Positions 6,812 to 14,268 of a stretch of DNA of 41,487 nt are shown piece by piece (the first letter of the stretch is position 1; the number at the start of each line of letters is the position of its first letter). Source of the DNA: Roseiarcus sp052147395 (GTDB lineage: Bacteria; Pseudomonadota; Alphaproteobacteria; Rhizobiales; Beijerinckiaceae). The stretch lies in the NCBI GenBank assembly GCA_052147395.1, contig JBKQKS010000272.1, positions 1-41,487 of the forward strand. Direction: 5' to 3'. The notes below the pieces were generated by a model, which saw only the letters and a program-made list of their open reading frames with translations, searched no databases and had not been told where the DNA came from. The translations under genes were made by a program, and so were the position numbers.

Positions 6812-8797
6812 CTAACCCGCGGGCGCCGCGGCCGCGGCGGCGCGAGATCGGGACCGCGACGGCGCGCCGATGCGCAACCGCCGATCGGCGAGCGACAGGG
6901 CGCCGGCGAACGCCATCATCAGGGCGCCGAGCCAGATGAAGGTGACGAGCGGCTTCCAGTAGAGCCGCGCCGGCACGGTTCCGTCGGCCGCGGGATCGCC
7001 AATGGACGCGTAGATCTGGCCGAAATTCAGGGTCACGATGCCCGCCTGCGTCGTCGCCATCTGCCGCGCCGCGAACATCCGCCGCGCCGGAAAGGTCAGC
7101 GCGATGAGTTCCCCGCCGTTGCGAATCGACATCGGCGCGACGATCTCGTGATAGTTGGGTCCGTCGCGCTGGCTGAGGCTGTCGACGACGAGCTCGTAGG
7201 GGCCGACGGCGACGGGGACTCCGGCCCTCATCGAGACCACCACTTCCGCGCCGAATGCGGTCGCGGCGAGGCCGAGCAGGGTCACGCCGACGCCGAGATG
7301 GGCGAGCGCGCCGCCCCAGAACGACAGCGGCAGCGCCCGCGCCCGCGCCCATATCTGGTCGAGCTTCGCCCCACCGCGCTCGAGGCGGGCAAAAACTTCC
7401 GCGAGCGAGCCGACGACGACGTAGATCGCCAGCGCCGCCGCGATCGGCGCCAGCACCGGCCCGCCGCGTACGAAAGCGATGAGGGCGGCGAGGGCGACGA
7501 TGCCGGCGGCGAAGGCGAAGGCCAGGCGCTGAGCCGCCGCGACGAGGTCGCCGCGCTTCCAGGCGAGCGAGAACCCGACCGGCGTGAGGAATGTGGCCGC
7601 GAGCATGAGGAGCCCCGCCGTCACGTTGAAGAACGGCGCGCCGACGGTGATCTTCTCAGCCGTCAGCTGCTCCAACGCCAGCGGATAGAGCGTGCCGATG
7701 AGCACCGCCGCGCAGGCGGTCGTCAGTAAGAGATTGTTGATCACCAGCGCGCCCTCGCGCGAGATCGGCGCGAACAGGCCGCCGGGTTTGAGCTCCGGCG
7801 CGCGCCAGGCGAACAGCGTGAGCGAGCCGGCGATGAACAGCGCGAGAATGGCGAGGATGAATTCTCCGCGTGTGGGATCGTTGGCGAATGCATGCACCGA
7901 AGTGAGCACGCCCGAGCGCACCAGGAAGGTGCCGAGCAGGGAGAACGAGAAGGCGAGGATGGCGAGGAAGATCGTCCACACCTTTAACGCGTCGCGTTTC
8001 TCCATGACGGCGACCGAATGGAGAAAGGCCGTGCCGGCGAGCCAGGGCATCAGCGAGGCGTTCTCGACCGGGTCCCAGAACCAGAAGCCGCCCCAACCGA
8101 GCGTGTAATAGGCCCAGTAGGAGCCCATGGCGATGCCGAGGGTGAGGAAGGCCCAGGCGACGAGCGCGAACGGACGCACGAAGCGCGCCCAGGCGGCGTC
8201 GATTCGGCCCTCGATCAGCGCCGCAGCGGCGAACGAAAAGACGATGGAGAACCCGACATAGCCGAGATAGAGCAGCGGCGGATGGATCGCGAGGCCCGGA
8301 TCCTGCAGGACCGGGTTGAGGCTCTGGCCCTCGAAGGGCGCCGGATCGAGGCGCACGAACGGGTTGGAGGTCGCGAGTATGAACACCAGGAACGCCGCGC
8401 CGATAAAACCCTGCACGGCGAGCGCGTCGGCCCTGAGCCGCGCCGGCAAGCCGCGGCCGAACAGGGCGACGAGCGCGCCGAAGGTCGCCAGAATCAGCGA
8501 CCACAACAGCATCGAGCCCTCGTGATTGCCCCAGATGCCGGAGAACTTGTAGACCGCCGGCAGGTGGCTGTTGGAATTCTCGGCGACATTGAGCACCGAG
8601 AAATCCGAGGTCAGATGCGCCTCGGCGAGCGCGGCGAAGGCGAGCGCGACGAACACGAACTGCCCGAGCGCGGCGTTGCCGCCGACGCCCATCAGCGCCG
8701 CGTCGCCGCGCCGCGCGCCCCAGAACGGCGTCACGGTCTGGATCAGCGACATCGCGAGCGCGAGCGCGAGCGAAAAATGTCCGGCCTCGACGATCAT
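6812..8797 (-). CDS. ccmF: Heme lyase subunit CcmF (CycK)
   Basis: A 661-residue polytopic inner-membrane protein of the system I cytochrome c heme ligase. The heme-handling WWD domain is at about residues 229-260 (GWGGFWFWDPVENASLMPW), preceded by the conserved histidine in IHPPLLYLGYVG (171-181), and many hydrophobic helices run along the protein. A periplasmic domain with YHEIVAPM lies near the C-terminus before the last helix. Length is normal. The start overlaps the ccmE stop by 4 bp, and ccmH begins 3 bp after its stop, so the cluster is likely translated together. ccmA-D are not in this window. Confidence 0.97.
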   Translation of the reverse strand: MIVEAGHFSLALALAMSLIQTVTPFWGARRGDAALMGVGGNAALGQFVFVALAFAALAEAHLTSDFSVLNVAENSNSHLPAVYKFSGIWGNHEGSMLLWSLILATFGALVALFGRGLPARLRADALAVQGFIGAAFLVFILATSNPFVRLDPAPFEGQSLNPVLQDPGLAIHPPLLYLGYVGFSIVFSFAAAALIEGRIDAAWARFVRPFALVAWAFLTLGIAMGSYWAYYTLGWGGFWFWDPVENASLMPWLAGTAFLHSVAVMEKRDALKVWTIFLAILAFSFSLLGTFLVRSGVLTSVHAFANDPTRGEFILAILALFIAGSLTLFAWRAPELKPGGLFAPISREGALVINNLLLTTACAAVLIGTLYPLALEQLTAEKITVGAPFFNVTAGLLMLAATFLTPVGFSLAWKRGDLVAAAQRLAFAFAAGIVALAALIAFVRGGPVLAPIAAALAIYVVVGSLAEVFARLERGGAKLDQIWARARALPLSFWGGALAHLGVGVTLLGLAATAFGAEVVVSMRAGVPVAVGPYELVVDSLSQRDGPNYHEIVAPMSIRNGGELIALTFPARRMFAARQMATTQAGIVTLNFGQIYASIGDPAADGTVPARLYWKPLVTFIWLGALMMAFAGALSLADRRLRIGAPSRSRSRAAAAAAPAG

Positions 8798-9243
8798 GGC
8801 TTCGCCCCTTCGCTTTCCTGCCAGCGGCCTTGCTTTTTCAGGGCCTCGACCACCTCGGGCGGCATGTAGCGCTCGTCGTGCTTGGCGAGGATGGTGTCCG
8901 CCGTCAGCAAGCCGGGCGCGGTGAGCGCGCCCTCGGCGACCACGCCCTGACCCTCGCGGAACAGGTCGGGCGGCAGGCCGCGATAGCTGACCTTCAGGCT
9001 ATGCGACCCGTCGCTGACGGCGAAGTCGACCTCATCGTCGGCGGATTTGATGACCGAGCCCGGCTCGACGATGCCGCCGATGCGCAGCCGCGCGCCGAGC
9101 GCGACGTGCTTCTCCAGGACCTCGGTCGGGCTCATGAAGAACACGATGTTGCCGCTCAGCGCGTAGAGCGTGAGCCCGGCCGCCGCGCCGACCACGACTA
9201 GCGCCGCCGCGATGAGGGCGAGGCGTCGGCCTTTGCGGGTCAT
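8794..9243 (-). CDS. ccmE: Heme chaperone CcmE (CycJ)
   Basis: A 149-residue membrane-anchored periplasmic chaperone that binds heme covalently and passes it to CcmF. The start at 9243 (MTRKGRRL) puts a basic N-terminus ahead of one membrane helix (about residues 8-30); a longer upstream frame is Arg-rich shadow sequence and was not used. The beta-barrel domain includes LRIGGIVEPGSV and the heme-binding motif AKHDERYMPPEV, with His122 and Tyr126. The gene is 11 bp from ccmI and overlaps ccmF by 4 bp. Confidence 0.97.
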   Translation of the reverse strand: MTRKGRRLALIAAALVVVGAAAGLTLYALSGNIVFFMSPTEVLEKHVALGARLRIGGIVEPGSVIKSADDEVDFAVSDGSHSLKVSYRGLPPDLFREGQGVVAEGALTAPGLLTADTILAKHDERYMPPEVVEALKKQGRWQESEGAKP

Positions 9244-9254
9244 GTTCTCAACTC

Positions 9255-10325
9255 CTAAAGCCCGAGCTCGCGCGCGAGCGTGTCGAAATGGGCGAGCGCG
9301 GCGGCGTCGCTCGCATAGGCCTTGCGCGCGTCGGCGAGCGCGGCCTTCGCCTTGTCCTGATCTTTGAGCACGGAATAGGCGCGAATGAGGCGGGCCCATT
9401 GGTCGGCCGAGCCGCCCTGGCTGGCGAGCCGGGAGGCGAGCCCCACGACCATGCCCTGGATCGTCTTCTGCTGATCGGCCGTGAACTGCGGTTCGCGCGC
9501 CTTCTCGCCGTCGAGCGCGGCAAGCCGGCTCTCGAGCCCCAGCACCCAGGTCGCCGACCCCTTGGCCTGAGGCGCGAGCTCGCGATAGACCGCGAGCGCG
9601 GTTTTCGGGTCGCCCGCCTGCTCGGCGGCGTAGGCCAGATAGAAGCGCGCCTTCGGCAGGCCCGGAGTCATCTGCAGCGCCTTCTCGAAGGCGGCGCGGG
9701 CGCCGGCGTCGACGACGCCGTTCGCAGCGGCGAGCCTGGCTTCGCCGAGGTCGGCTTCGAGCGCGCCGCTGTCGCCCTCGAGCTCGATCGAGCGCTGATA
9801 GGCGCCGGCCGCGTCGGCGAATCGCCCGAGCCGCATGTAGACGGGCGCGATCACCCGCCAGCCGCGCGCGTCGTCGGGATGGGCCGCGAGCACGCTTTCC
9901 ACCTTGGCGATCGCGAAGCGCAGGCCCTCGGGCGTCGCGGGGTCGAATGAGCGCGAGGCGAGCGGGGCGTCGGGCAGATCGGGGGCGCCGAGCGTCAGAT
10001 AGACGCCGAGCGCGACGGCGGGCACCAGCACGAGAATCACGACCGCGGCGGCGCGTCGGCGCCCGAGCGCGCCTTCGGCAGGCGCCGACTGTTCGCCCGG
10101 CGCGCTCGCGGCGATGAGCCGGCGCGCGGTCTCGGCGCGGGCCGAGGCGGCCTCCGCGGCCGGCAACGCGCCGCGCGAAACATCGCGCTCGATCTCGTCG
10201 AGCTGGGCGCGATAGAAATCGGCCTCGCGCATGGATTTCTCGGGGCCCGCGCGCTTACGCGCGAGCGGCCAAAGTAGGGCGAAAACCGCGAGGCCGGTCA
10301 TTACGGCCAACGCCAACCACAACAT
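9255..10325 (-). CDS. ccmI: Cytochrome c maturation TPR protein CcmI (CycH)
   Basis: A 356-residue apocytochrome c chaperone. It has a membrane helix at the N-terminus (MLWLALAVMTGLAVFALLWP), a cytoplasmic loop with DFYRAQLDEIERDVSRG, a second helix (VVILVLVPAVALGVYL), then a periplasmic TPR region (AYQRSIELEGD, ARFYLAYAAEQAGDPKTALAVYRELA) that in the family binds the C-terminus of apocytochromes. The start at 10325 was chosen because family members begin with this hydrophobic stretch and AAGG lies just upstream; an ATG at 10349 is also possible. It is the first gene of the ccm operon. The divergent DUF2852 gene begins 221 bp away. Confidence 0.93.
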   Translation of the reverse strand: MLWLALAVMTGLAVFALLWPLARKRAGPEKSMREADFYRAQLDEIERDVSRGALPAAEAASARAETARRLIAASAPGEQSAPAEGALGRRRAAAVVILVLVPAVALGVYLTLGAPDLPDAPLASRSFDPATPEGLRFAIAKVESVLAAHPDDARGWRVIAPVYMRLGRFADAAGAYQRSIELEGDSGALEADLGEARLAAANGVVDAGARAAFEKALQMTPGLPKARFYLAYAAEQAGDPKTALAVYRELAPQAKGSATWVLGLESRLAALDGEKAREPQFTADQQKTIQGMVVGLASRLASQGGSADQWARLIRAYSVLKDQDKAKAALADARKAYASDAAALAHFDTLARELGL

Positions 10326-10465
10326 CCGAGAAGCCTTCGCAAGCGACATGCCCTCGATGAGGGCGCCGCGACCTATAGCGGCAAAGCCGCGCTTGGCCAA
10401 TTGCCATGGGTCGAGCGCGCGCGTCGCCGCATTACCGAAAGTTAATAAACGATCGTACTTGATAA

Positions 10466-10509
10466 CGATATATCGCAACACAGATGTCTCGTCGCCAGAC
10501 ATATCGCAA
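10466..10509. promoter_or_regulatory. Candidate operator: paired ATATCGCAA sites before the DUF2852 gene
   Basis: A 10-bp palindrome CGATATATCG (10466-10475) overlaps ATATCGCAA (10470-10478), and a second exact ATATCGCAA lies at 10501-10509, 31 bp on, about three helical turns. The pair sits 38-80 bp before the DUF2852 start and close to the divergent ccmI gene. PadR proteins commonly bind AT-rich inverted repeats, so the downstream padR product is the obvious candidate (inference). Confidence 0.45.
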
Positions 10510-10546
10510 GTGCGTTCTGTCGGCTCATCTCTAACGAGGTTCGAAA

Positions 10547-10930
10547 ATGTACGCCTGCCACACCTACGAAACCGCCGCCGCCGGCGCCAACCCCGCCAAT
10601 TTCCGCCACGGCCCGCCGCTGCCGCTGAAACTCCTCGGCGTCGGCGTCGCCTTCCTCATCAGTCGCCCGCTCGGCGTCATCGCCCTCGGGCTCGCGCTGT
10701 GGAGCCATTTCCGTCATCGCGGCTTCGGCCCCGGCCCGAGTTTCGGCCCGCGCCGTAGCGGATTCGGCGGCAGCGGCAACGCCGCCTTCGACGACGGCCA
10801 GCGCGAGACGCTGATGAAGATGCAGGAGGACGCCAAAGCCTTCGCCGAGTTCCGGCAGCGCCAGCGCGACGCCCGCGACAAGGAAGCGTTCGACCGCTTC
10901 ACGTCCGAGCGCGGCGGCGGCGCGGCTTGA
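10547..10930 (+). CDS. DUF2852 family small membrane protein
   Basis: A 127-residue protein of the alphaproteobacterial DUF2852 family; the function is unknown. One hydrophobic stretch, LKLLGVGVAFLISRPLGVIALGLALW (about residues 28-53), follows a short polar N-terminus. Next comes a Gly/Pro/Arg-rich linker, and the C-terminus is a charged helix (RETLMKMQEDAKAFAEFRQRQRDARDKEAFDRF), which may be coiled coil. An AACGAGG ribosome site precedes the ATG. It is followed by a terminator and then padR on the same strand, a pairing I recall from other Hyphomicrobiales, which suggests that PadR controls it. Confidence 0.82.
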   Translation: MYACHTYETAAAGANPANFRHGPPLPLKLLGVGVAFLISRPLGVIALGLALWSHFRHRGFGPGPSFGPRRSGFGGSGNAAFDDGQRETLMKMQEDAKAFAEFRQRQRDARDKEAFDRFTSERGGGAA

Positions 10931-10957
10931 ACGACGCCCTCGCCCGAACGTGACGAC

Positions 10958-10990
10958 GCCCCCGACGACAACGTCGGGGGCGAGCTTTTT
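10958..10990 (+). terminator. Rho-independent terminator after the DUF2852 gene
   Basis: A perfect 10-bp stem, GCCCCCGACG / CGTCGGGGGC, with loop ACAA is followed by GAGCTTTTT. It ends the DUF2852 transcript 28 bp after its stop, so padR is expressed by read-through or from its own promoter. Confidence 0.88.
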
Positions 10991-11009
10991 CGCGGACGCG
11001 ATCGTATAA

Positions 11010-11036
11010 CCTCGGCGCGGATTCGCGCCGCCGAGG
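11010..11036 (+). promoter_or_regulatory. Hairpin covering the padR ribosome-binding site
   Basis: CCTCGGCGCG (11010-11019) can pair with CGCGCC-GCCGAGG (11024-11036) apart from a 3-base bulge. The 3' arm contains GAGG, the likely ribosome site, 6 bases before the padR ATG, with a short T-run between. It could limit padR translation or act as a second terminator. Confidence 0.4.
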
Positions 11037-11042
11037 ATTTTT

Positions 11043-11600
11043 ATGCGCCCTCCTACCGTCCCCTCCGACGCCGAAGACCGGCGCGAACGTCCTTGCGGGC
11101 CGAACTTCGGCCGTCTGTTCGGCGCCGGCGGGCCGTTCGCGCGCCAGCGGGGATCGCGCATGTTCGACGCCGGCGCGCTGAGGCTCGTCGTCCTCGGCTT
11201 CATCGCCGACGAGCCGCGCCACGGCTACGAGATCATCAAGGGCCTGCGTCAGCGCTTCCAGGGCGCCTACAGTCCGAGCCCGGGCGCGATCTATCCGATG
11301 CTGCGGCTGCTCGAGGAGGCGGGCCTCGTGTCCTCGCAGTCGCGCGGGCCGCGGCGGCTCTTCACCGTCACCGAAGCCGGACGCGCCTATCTCCGGGACC
11401 AGCGCGCGGAGCTCGAAAAAATCAACGCCCAGGTCGAGGCCGCCGCCGCGCCGATCGGCGAGTCCGGCGTCGGCGAAGCGATCCGCGCGTTGCGCGCCGC
11501 GCTGTTCGACAAGATGCGCCAGGGGGGCTTGAGCGAAGACCGGGCGCGCAAACTGACCGGCCTGCTCATGAAAGCGCGCGACGAGATCGAGAAGATTTGA
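11043..11600 (+). CDS. PadR family transcriptional regulator
   Basis: A 185-residue winged-helix repressor. After a basic, Gly-rich N-terminal extension of about 40 residues, the PadR domain begins with LRLVVLGFIADEPRHGYEII, and the recognition part is SPSPGAIYPMLRLLEEAGLV (about residues 77-96), then the wing (SRGPRRLFTVTEAGRAYL). The C-terminal helices (RAELEKINAQVEAA and LTGLLMKARDEIEKI) form the likely dimer interface. It follows the DUF2852 gene, and the paired sites at 10466-10509 are its likely target. The inducer is unknown. Confidence 0.92.
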   Translation: MRPPTVPSDAEDRRERPCGPNFGRLFGAGGPFARQRGSRMFDAGALRLVVLGFIADEPRHGYEIIKGLRQRFQGAYSPSPGAIYPMLRLLEEAGLVSSQSRGPRRLFTVTEAGRAYLRDQRAELEKINAQVEAAAAPIGESGVGEAIRALRAALFDKMRQGGLSEDRARKLTGLLMKARDEIEKI

Positions 11601-11652
11601 TCGCAGCCAGGGTCGGCGACCCCCGTGCGCAAGATCAGCGGCGGCGAAAGCC

Positions 11653-11790
11653 GCGTCATTGCGAGCGAAGCGCGGCAATCCAGGGGGCGTAGGGCTGTAG
11701 CCTCGTTAAAATTCCAGAAGCATACTCAGCATCCTTCGAAAGGGCTGCGCCCCGCGGCCCCTGACTGCCGTGCTTCGCTCGCGATCGGGG
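11653..11790. repeat. Degenerate inverted repeat related to family 1
   Basis: The left arm reads GTCATTGCGAGCGAAGC then GGCAATCCAGGGGG; the right end is roughly its complement (CCCCTGACTGCCGTGCTTCGCTCGCGA). The inner arms match those of the family 1 MITE, but the outer GGTTCCCGATC ends are missing. The centre contains an unrelated AT-richer piece. No gene is visible here. Confidence 0.7.
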
Positions 11791-11793
11791 GCA

Positions 11794-11874
11794 CAGGGAC
11801 ACGATACCGATTACACGTATATCGGTCCGGCTGCTCGAGTTGAACAAAGGCGCGTAATCGGCGTCATGTCCCCG
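11794..11874. repeat. Inverted repeat with GGGACA...CCGATTAC ends
   Basis: Left arm CAGGGACACGATACCGATTACAC and right arm, read on the other strand, CGGGGACATGACGCCGATTACGC agree at 18 of 23 positions. The roughly 35 bases between hold no gene. Its form resembles short non-autonomous mobile or REP-like elements. It lies directly after the family 1-like repeat and 44 bp from the end of the DsrC-like gene. Confidence 0.7.
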
Positions 11875-11917
11875 TAGACCCGGGGCGGCCGATCGGGCCG
11901 CCGCGGGTGTAGAGAAG

Positions 11918-12286
11918 CTACGCCGCGCTGCCCATGCCGCTGTCGATCGCTGCTCCGGGCGCCTTCAGGCCGGCCAATTTGCACCCTTGTGCGATCGGTC
12001 CGCCGGGGAGAATTTCATAGAGATGCTTCAGCCCGCCGCGATGAAAGAACTTCTCTTCGAGCGCGTCGTGCAGATCGCGCAAATTGATGTGGCCTTCGTC
12101 GTGGTGCGCATAGTAACTCTGCAAGGCGAAGATCGCCTCCCAGTGTTCGTCGCTGAGCGTCAGGCCGTCCGCCTTCGCGATCCGCTCCGCCTCTTCGGGC
12201 GTCCAACCGATAGGCGCGTAGCGAAACCCGGGCTCCGGGGCGGCGTCTCGTAACAGCATGCTGCTGTCGAATGGCAGGTCGACCAT
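11918..12286 (-). CDS. DsrC/TusE-family sulfur carrier-like protein with a single cysteine
   Basis: A 122-residue member of the DsrC/TusE/DsvC family, small proteins that carry sulfur as persulfide or trisulfide or, in some branches, act in regulation. The start at 12286 has GGGAGGG just upstream. Family features: GWTPEEAERIAKADGLTLSDEHWEAI, YYAHHDEGHINLRDLHDAL and LYEILPGGPIAQGCKLAGL. The only cysteine, Cys102, matches the internal Cys of DsrC. The penultimate-residue Cys, which TusE and DsrC use for sulfur transfer, is absent: the tail KAPGAAIDSGMGSAA replaces the usual PKPTGC ending. It is therefore neither a standard TusE nor DsrC; no tusBCD or dsr genes are nearby. A regulatory-type member (sometimes called RspA) is plausible. 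Confidence 0.87.
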   Translation of the reverse strand: MVDLPFDSSMLLRDAAPEPGFRYAPIGWTPEEAERIAKADGLTLSDEHWEAIFALQSYYAHHDEGHINLRDLHDALEEKFFHRGGLKHLYEILPGGPIAQGCKLAGLKAPGAAIDSGMGSAA

Positions 12287-12305
12287 GATTCCCTCCCGCT
12301 TTCGA

Positions 12306-12328
12306 ACGTTCCCAGTCGATCGGAACGT
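12306..12328. promoter_or_regulatory. Inverted repeat upstream of the DsrC-like gene
   Basis: ACGTTCC (12306-12312) and GGAACGT (12322-12328) form perfect 7-bp arms with a 9-bp spacer, 20-42 bp upstream of the start codon and directly before the ribosome site. The position suits a repressor site. The regulator is unknown. Confidence 0.35.
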
Positions 12329-12577
12329 CAACGCCAGTTTGGCCCCGCACGAGCGGCTTGGCAAGGTTCGTCAGCGCCATCGGCGATTGACAACGTGACA
12401 GAGGCCTGAGAACCCGCCCCCCTCCGAGCGCTCCGATTTGCATCTGCGGGCTCGACCGAAGCGCGCCCTCGAAGCGCAAGGCGGACGCTGCACAAATTCA
12501 TCGCCGCACGGTTGCTTTATCAAATCGCTGTTCTTGCTACCGAGAACCAAGGCGGCGAAAAGAGATTTGGCAAGGCG

Positions 12578-12832
12578 TTACTGTAACGCGCGTCTACGGA
12601 TATCGCAACTTCCCGGATGCCCCGGATGCCAACTGACATAATCAGCGATCCCGCCGATCACATTGAAGACAACGGACATGGCCGTCGCGTCGTCGGTCAG
12701 GGACGGTTCGAAACCTCGAACGCCAGAATTCATTGCGGCATTGGTCGCAAAGAAGACGAGCGCCCCGACCAAAAATCGGCCCGAGCGCCAGATGAAGGAC
12801 TCTCCTCGTCCTTTCTGCGCCCTTCGGCCTCC
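12578..12832 (-). other. Possible remnant of a small membrane protein
   Basis: In the gene-poor stretch 12365-13107, this open frame (bounded upstream by TGA at 12833-12835) reads SFIWRSGRFLVGALVFFATNAAMNSG and then TAMSVVFNVIGGIADYVSWHPG, with two hydrophobic segments. Just upstream, another frame has an acidic stretch (TASIAALDEEAEGRRKDEE) that would join it after a 1-base shift near 12810. No family is recognised. It may be a frameshifted gene or chance. I see no other gene in 12365-13107. Confidence 0.25.
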
Positions 12833-13107
12833 TCATCCAGGGCCGCGATCGACGCGGTCTCTCGAAACGTCGCAAATTCTGGCCGAAGTGGCGTGGCGCG
12901 AGTTTCTCGATTTCGGCGCCAATCGAAACTCGCGGCTCCGTGACCTCTCGAGAGGCAGGAATCGAGAATGAGTTTTGAGAGGCGCTTTCTGGTCGTTCGG
13001 TGGCGATCCGCTCGCCGCCTCGCCGCTCTCTCAAAAACCTTCCTTTTCGAGAGAGCCCCGTATCGACCCGAATGGGCCGCTCGCAATGATGCGCACAAGT
13101 GAAGCCG

Positions 13108-13266
13108 TCAGTCGGGCGATTCTAGCGAGTATTCGATGTCGAGCGCTCCATACTCGAACGTCACTTCCTCCTTAGGGCTTTCCGCCGCTGCCGGAGTTGC
13201 GGAGGTCAAGATCGCGCAACCAAAGGAAACAGCGACGATAACCGCGAGGACAAGATTCTTGAACAT
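13108..13266 (-). CDS. Small exported protein A (52 aa) under the shared palindrome
   Basis: A short gene with a clear ribosome site (GGGAG, 6 bases before the ATG at 13266). The protein has a classic signal peptide, MFKNLVLAVIVAVSFGC through AILTSATPAAA, with a likely cleavage after Ala28, leaving an acidic peptide of about 24 residues: ESPKEEVTFEYGALDIEYSL and ESPD. The family is unknown. Its upstream region has the palindrome at 13348-13363, 81 bp before the start, matched at almost the same distance before two other small exported-protein genes on the opposite strand. Probably periplasmic; no function can be given. Confidence 0.6.
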   Translation of the reverse strand: MFKNLVLAVIVAVSFGCAILTSATPAAAESPKEEVTFEYGALDIEYSLESPD

Positions 13267-13347
13267 TTTGGCGCTCCCTAAGTCGAAGTCTCGCTGTCGA
13301 GCACCTGCCCGACGCTCACCACACTGCGGCGAGCGCATTCGTGGCGC

Positions 13348-13363
13348 TGTTCCCGAGGGAACA
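13348..13363. promoter_or_regulatory. Shared 16-bp palindrome, site A
   Basis: TGTTCCC-GA-GGGAACA, a perfect 7-2-7 inverted repeat. It is 81 bp upstream of the small gene on the minus strand (start 13266). Read in that gene's direction, the palindrome and the next six bases (GCGCCA) are identical to site B. Confidence 0.7.
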
Positions 13364-13604
13364 GGAGCCGCCGCTTTTTTTGGCGGTCGCGGCGCGCGGT
13401 TCTCAAAAGCCCCGATTCCCGGCCGAAAACCGCTGTTCCAAATCTCTTGATTTATGCGCCCTGGATTATTCGAGATGGTCGGCAGTCAGCCCACCGCTCG
13501 CACCAACCCGTAATTGTCCGTCGTGCTGGCGATTGGCGGCGAGGTGGGAGGTTCTTGCGCCAGCTTCAACCTACGAACGATTTTCGTGCGGCCGCCATCG
13601 CGGT

Positions 13605-13620
13605 TGTTCCCTCGGGAACA
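13605..13620. promoter_or_regulatory. Shared 16-bp palindrome, site B
   Basis: TGTTCCC-TC-GGGAACA, perfect 7-2-7, 80 bp upstream of the ATG at 13701. It is followed by GCGCCA as at site A and then by a separate inverted repeat (13628-13652). The 2-base centre is too short for an RNA hairpin loop, so a DNA-binding role is more likely. Confidence 0.7.
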
Positions 13621-13627
13621 GCGCCAA

Positions 13628-13652
13628 TCCGGAGCTGCGCTTAAGCTCCGGA
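13628..13652 (+). promoter_or_regulatory. 9-bp inverted repeat between site B and the small exported gene
   Basis: TCCGGAGCT - GCGCTTA - AGCTCCGGA, perfect arms and a 7-base loop. It lies 48-73 bp before the ATG at 13701. It could form a hairpin in the 5' leader or be a second protein-binding site; sites A and C lack it. Confidence 0.4.
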
Positions 13653-13700
13653 CTACCGACAACAAACGACGTCAACCGATCAACTTTCCGGAGATTCGAC

Positions 13701-13898
13701 ATGAAAACGTTCTCGAAACTTCTCATCGTCGTCGCCACCGCCGCCGCTACGCTCGGCGCGACCAACTCGGCTTTCGCTTACATCGATTATTACAGTTCCA
13801 GCGACGACGGCTATCGCAGCTCACACGGCTCGGATCGCCACGGCTTCAACCGTGGCTACGAGCAGTTCGCATTTGGCGGCCACGACCGTCGGCGTTGA
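13701..13898 (+). CDS. Small exported protein B (65 aa) under the shared palindrome
   Basis: The ATG at 13701 is preceded by CCGGAG at 9 bases. The signal peptide is MKTFSKLLIVVATAAATLGA then TNSAFA, with likely cleavage after Ala26. The mature part of 39 residues is rich in Tyr, Ser, Gly, His and Arg (YIDYYSSSDDGYRSSHGSDR, then HGFNRGYEQFAFGGHDRRR), with no cysteine, and looks unstructured. The His and Asp content might bind metal or surface polymers, but this is a guess. No family is recognised. A longer reading frame begins upstream, but the signal peptide and ribosome site fix this start. Confidence 0.6.
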   Translation: MKTFSKLLIVVATAAATLGATNSAFAYIDYYSSSDDGYRSSHGSDRHGFNRGYEQFAFGGHDRRR

Positions 13899-14176
13899 GA
13901 GCGACGGCGAGAAACGCGATCCAAGCGCCGACTCCGGGCCGCCTCTTGGTGTCCGGCTGCCCGGTCGCGAGCCGACCGCGCCTGTCTCAAAACGAGCGGT
14001 TTTACTCTGCAAAGTCGGGCCGCGATGGCCAGAATCTCCCGTGAGAACTTGAGCCGCATCCTGTAACGCTGGATGCGCGGCGTGGGGGTGACCCGGCTTG
14101 CCCGTTATTATTGCCTGCGGAACCTGGCCGCCCTCGAACCCGAACGCGACCTTTGATCCGCGGAAATCCGCATTCT

Positions 14177-14192
14177 TGTTCCCGCGGGAACA
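14177..14192. promoter_or_regulatory. Shared 16-bp palindrome, site C
   Basis: TGTTCCC-GC-GGGAACA, perfect 7-2-7, 76 bp upstream of the ATG at 14269. It is the third copy in 850 bp; the variable 2-bp centre differs (GC against GA/TC) while both arms are unchanged. Confidence 0.7.
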
Positions 14193-14268
14193 TCGCTCCC
14201 AACGGGTGAGTCCTATGCACCTGACGGAAGGGCGATCCCCGCTCTCCATTGACAAACGGGAGACTACT

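Noticed and set aside
14098..14268. Upstream extension of the 14269 frame
   Set aside because: The added part has no signal or family features and crosses the palindromic site; the ribosome site lies before 14269.
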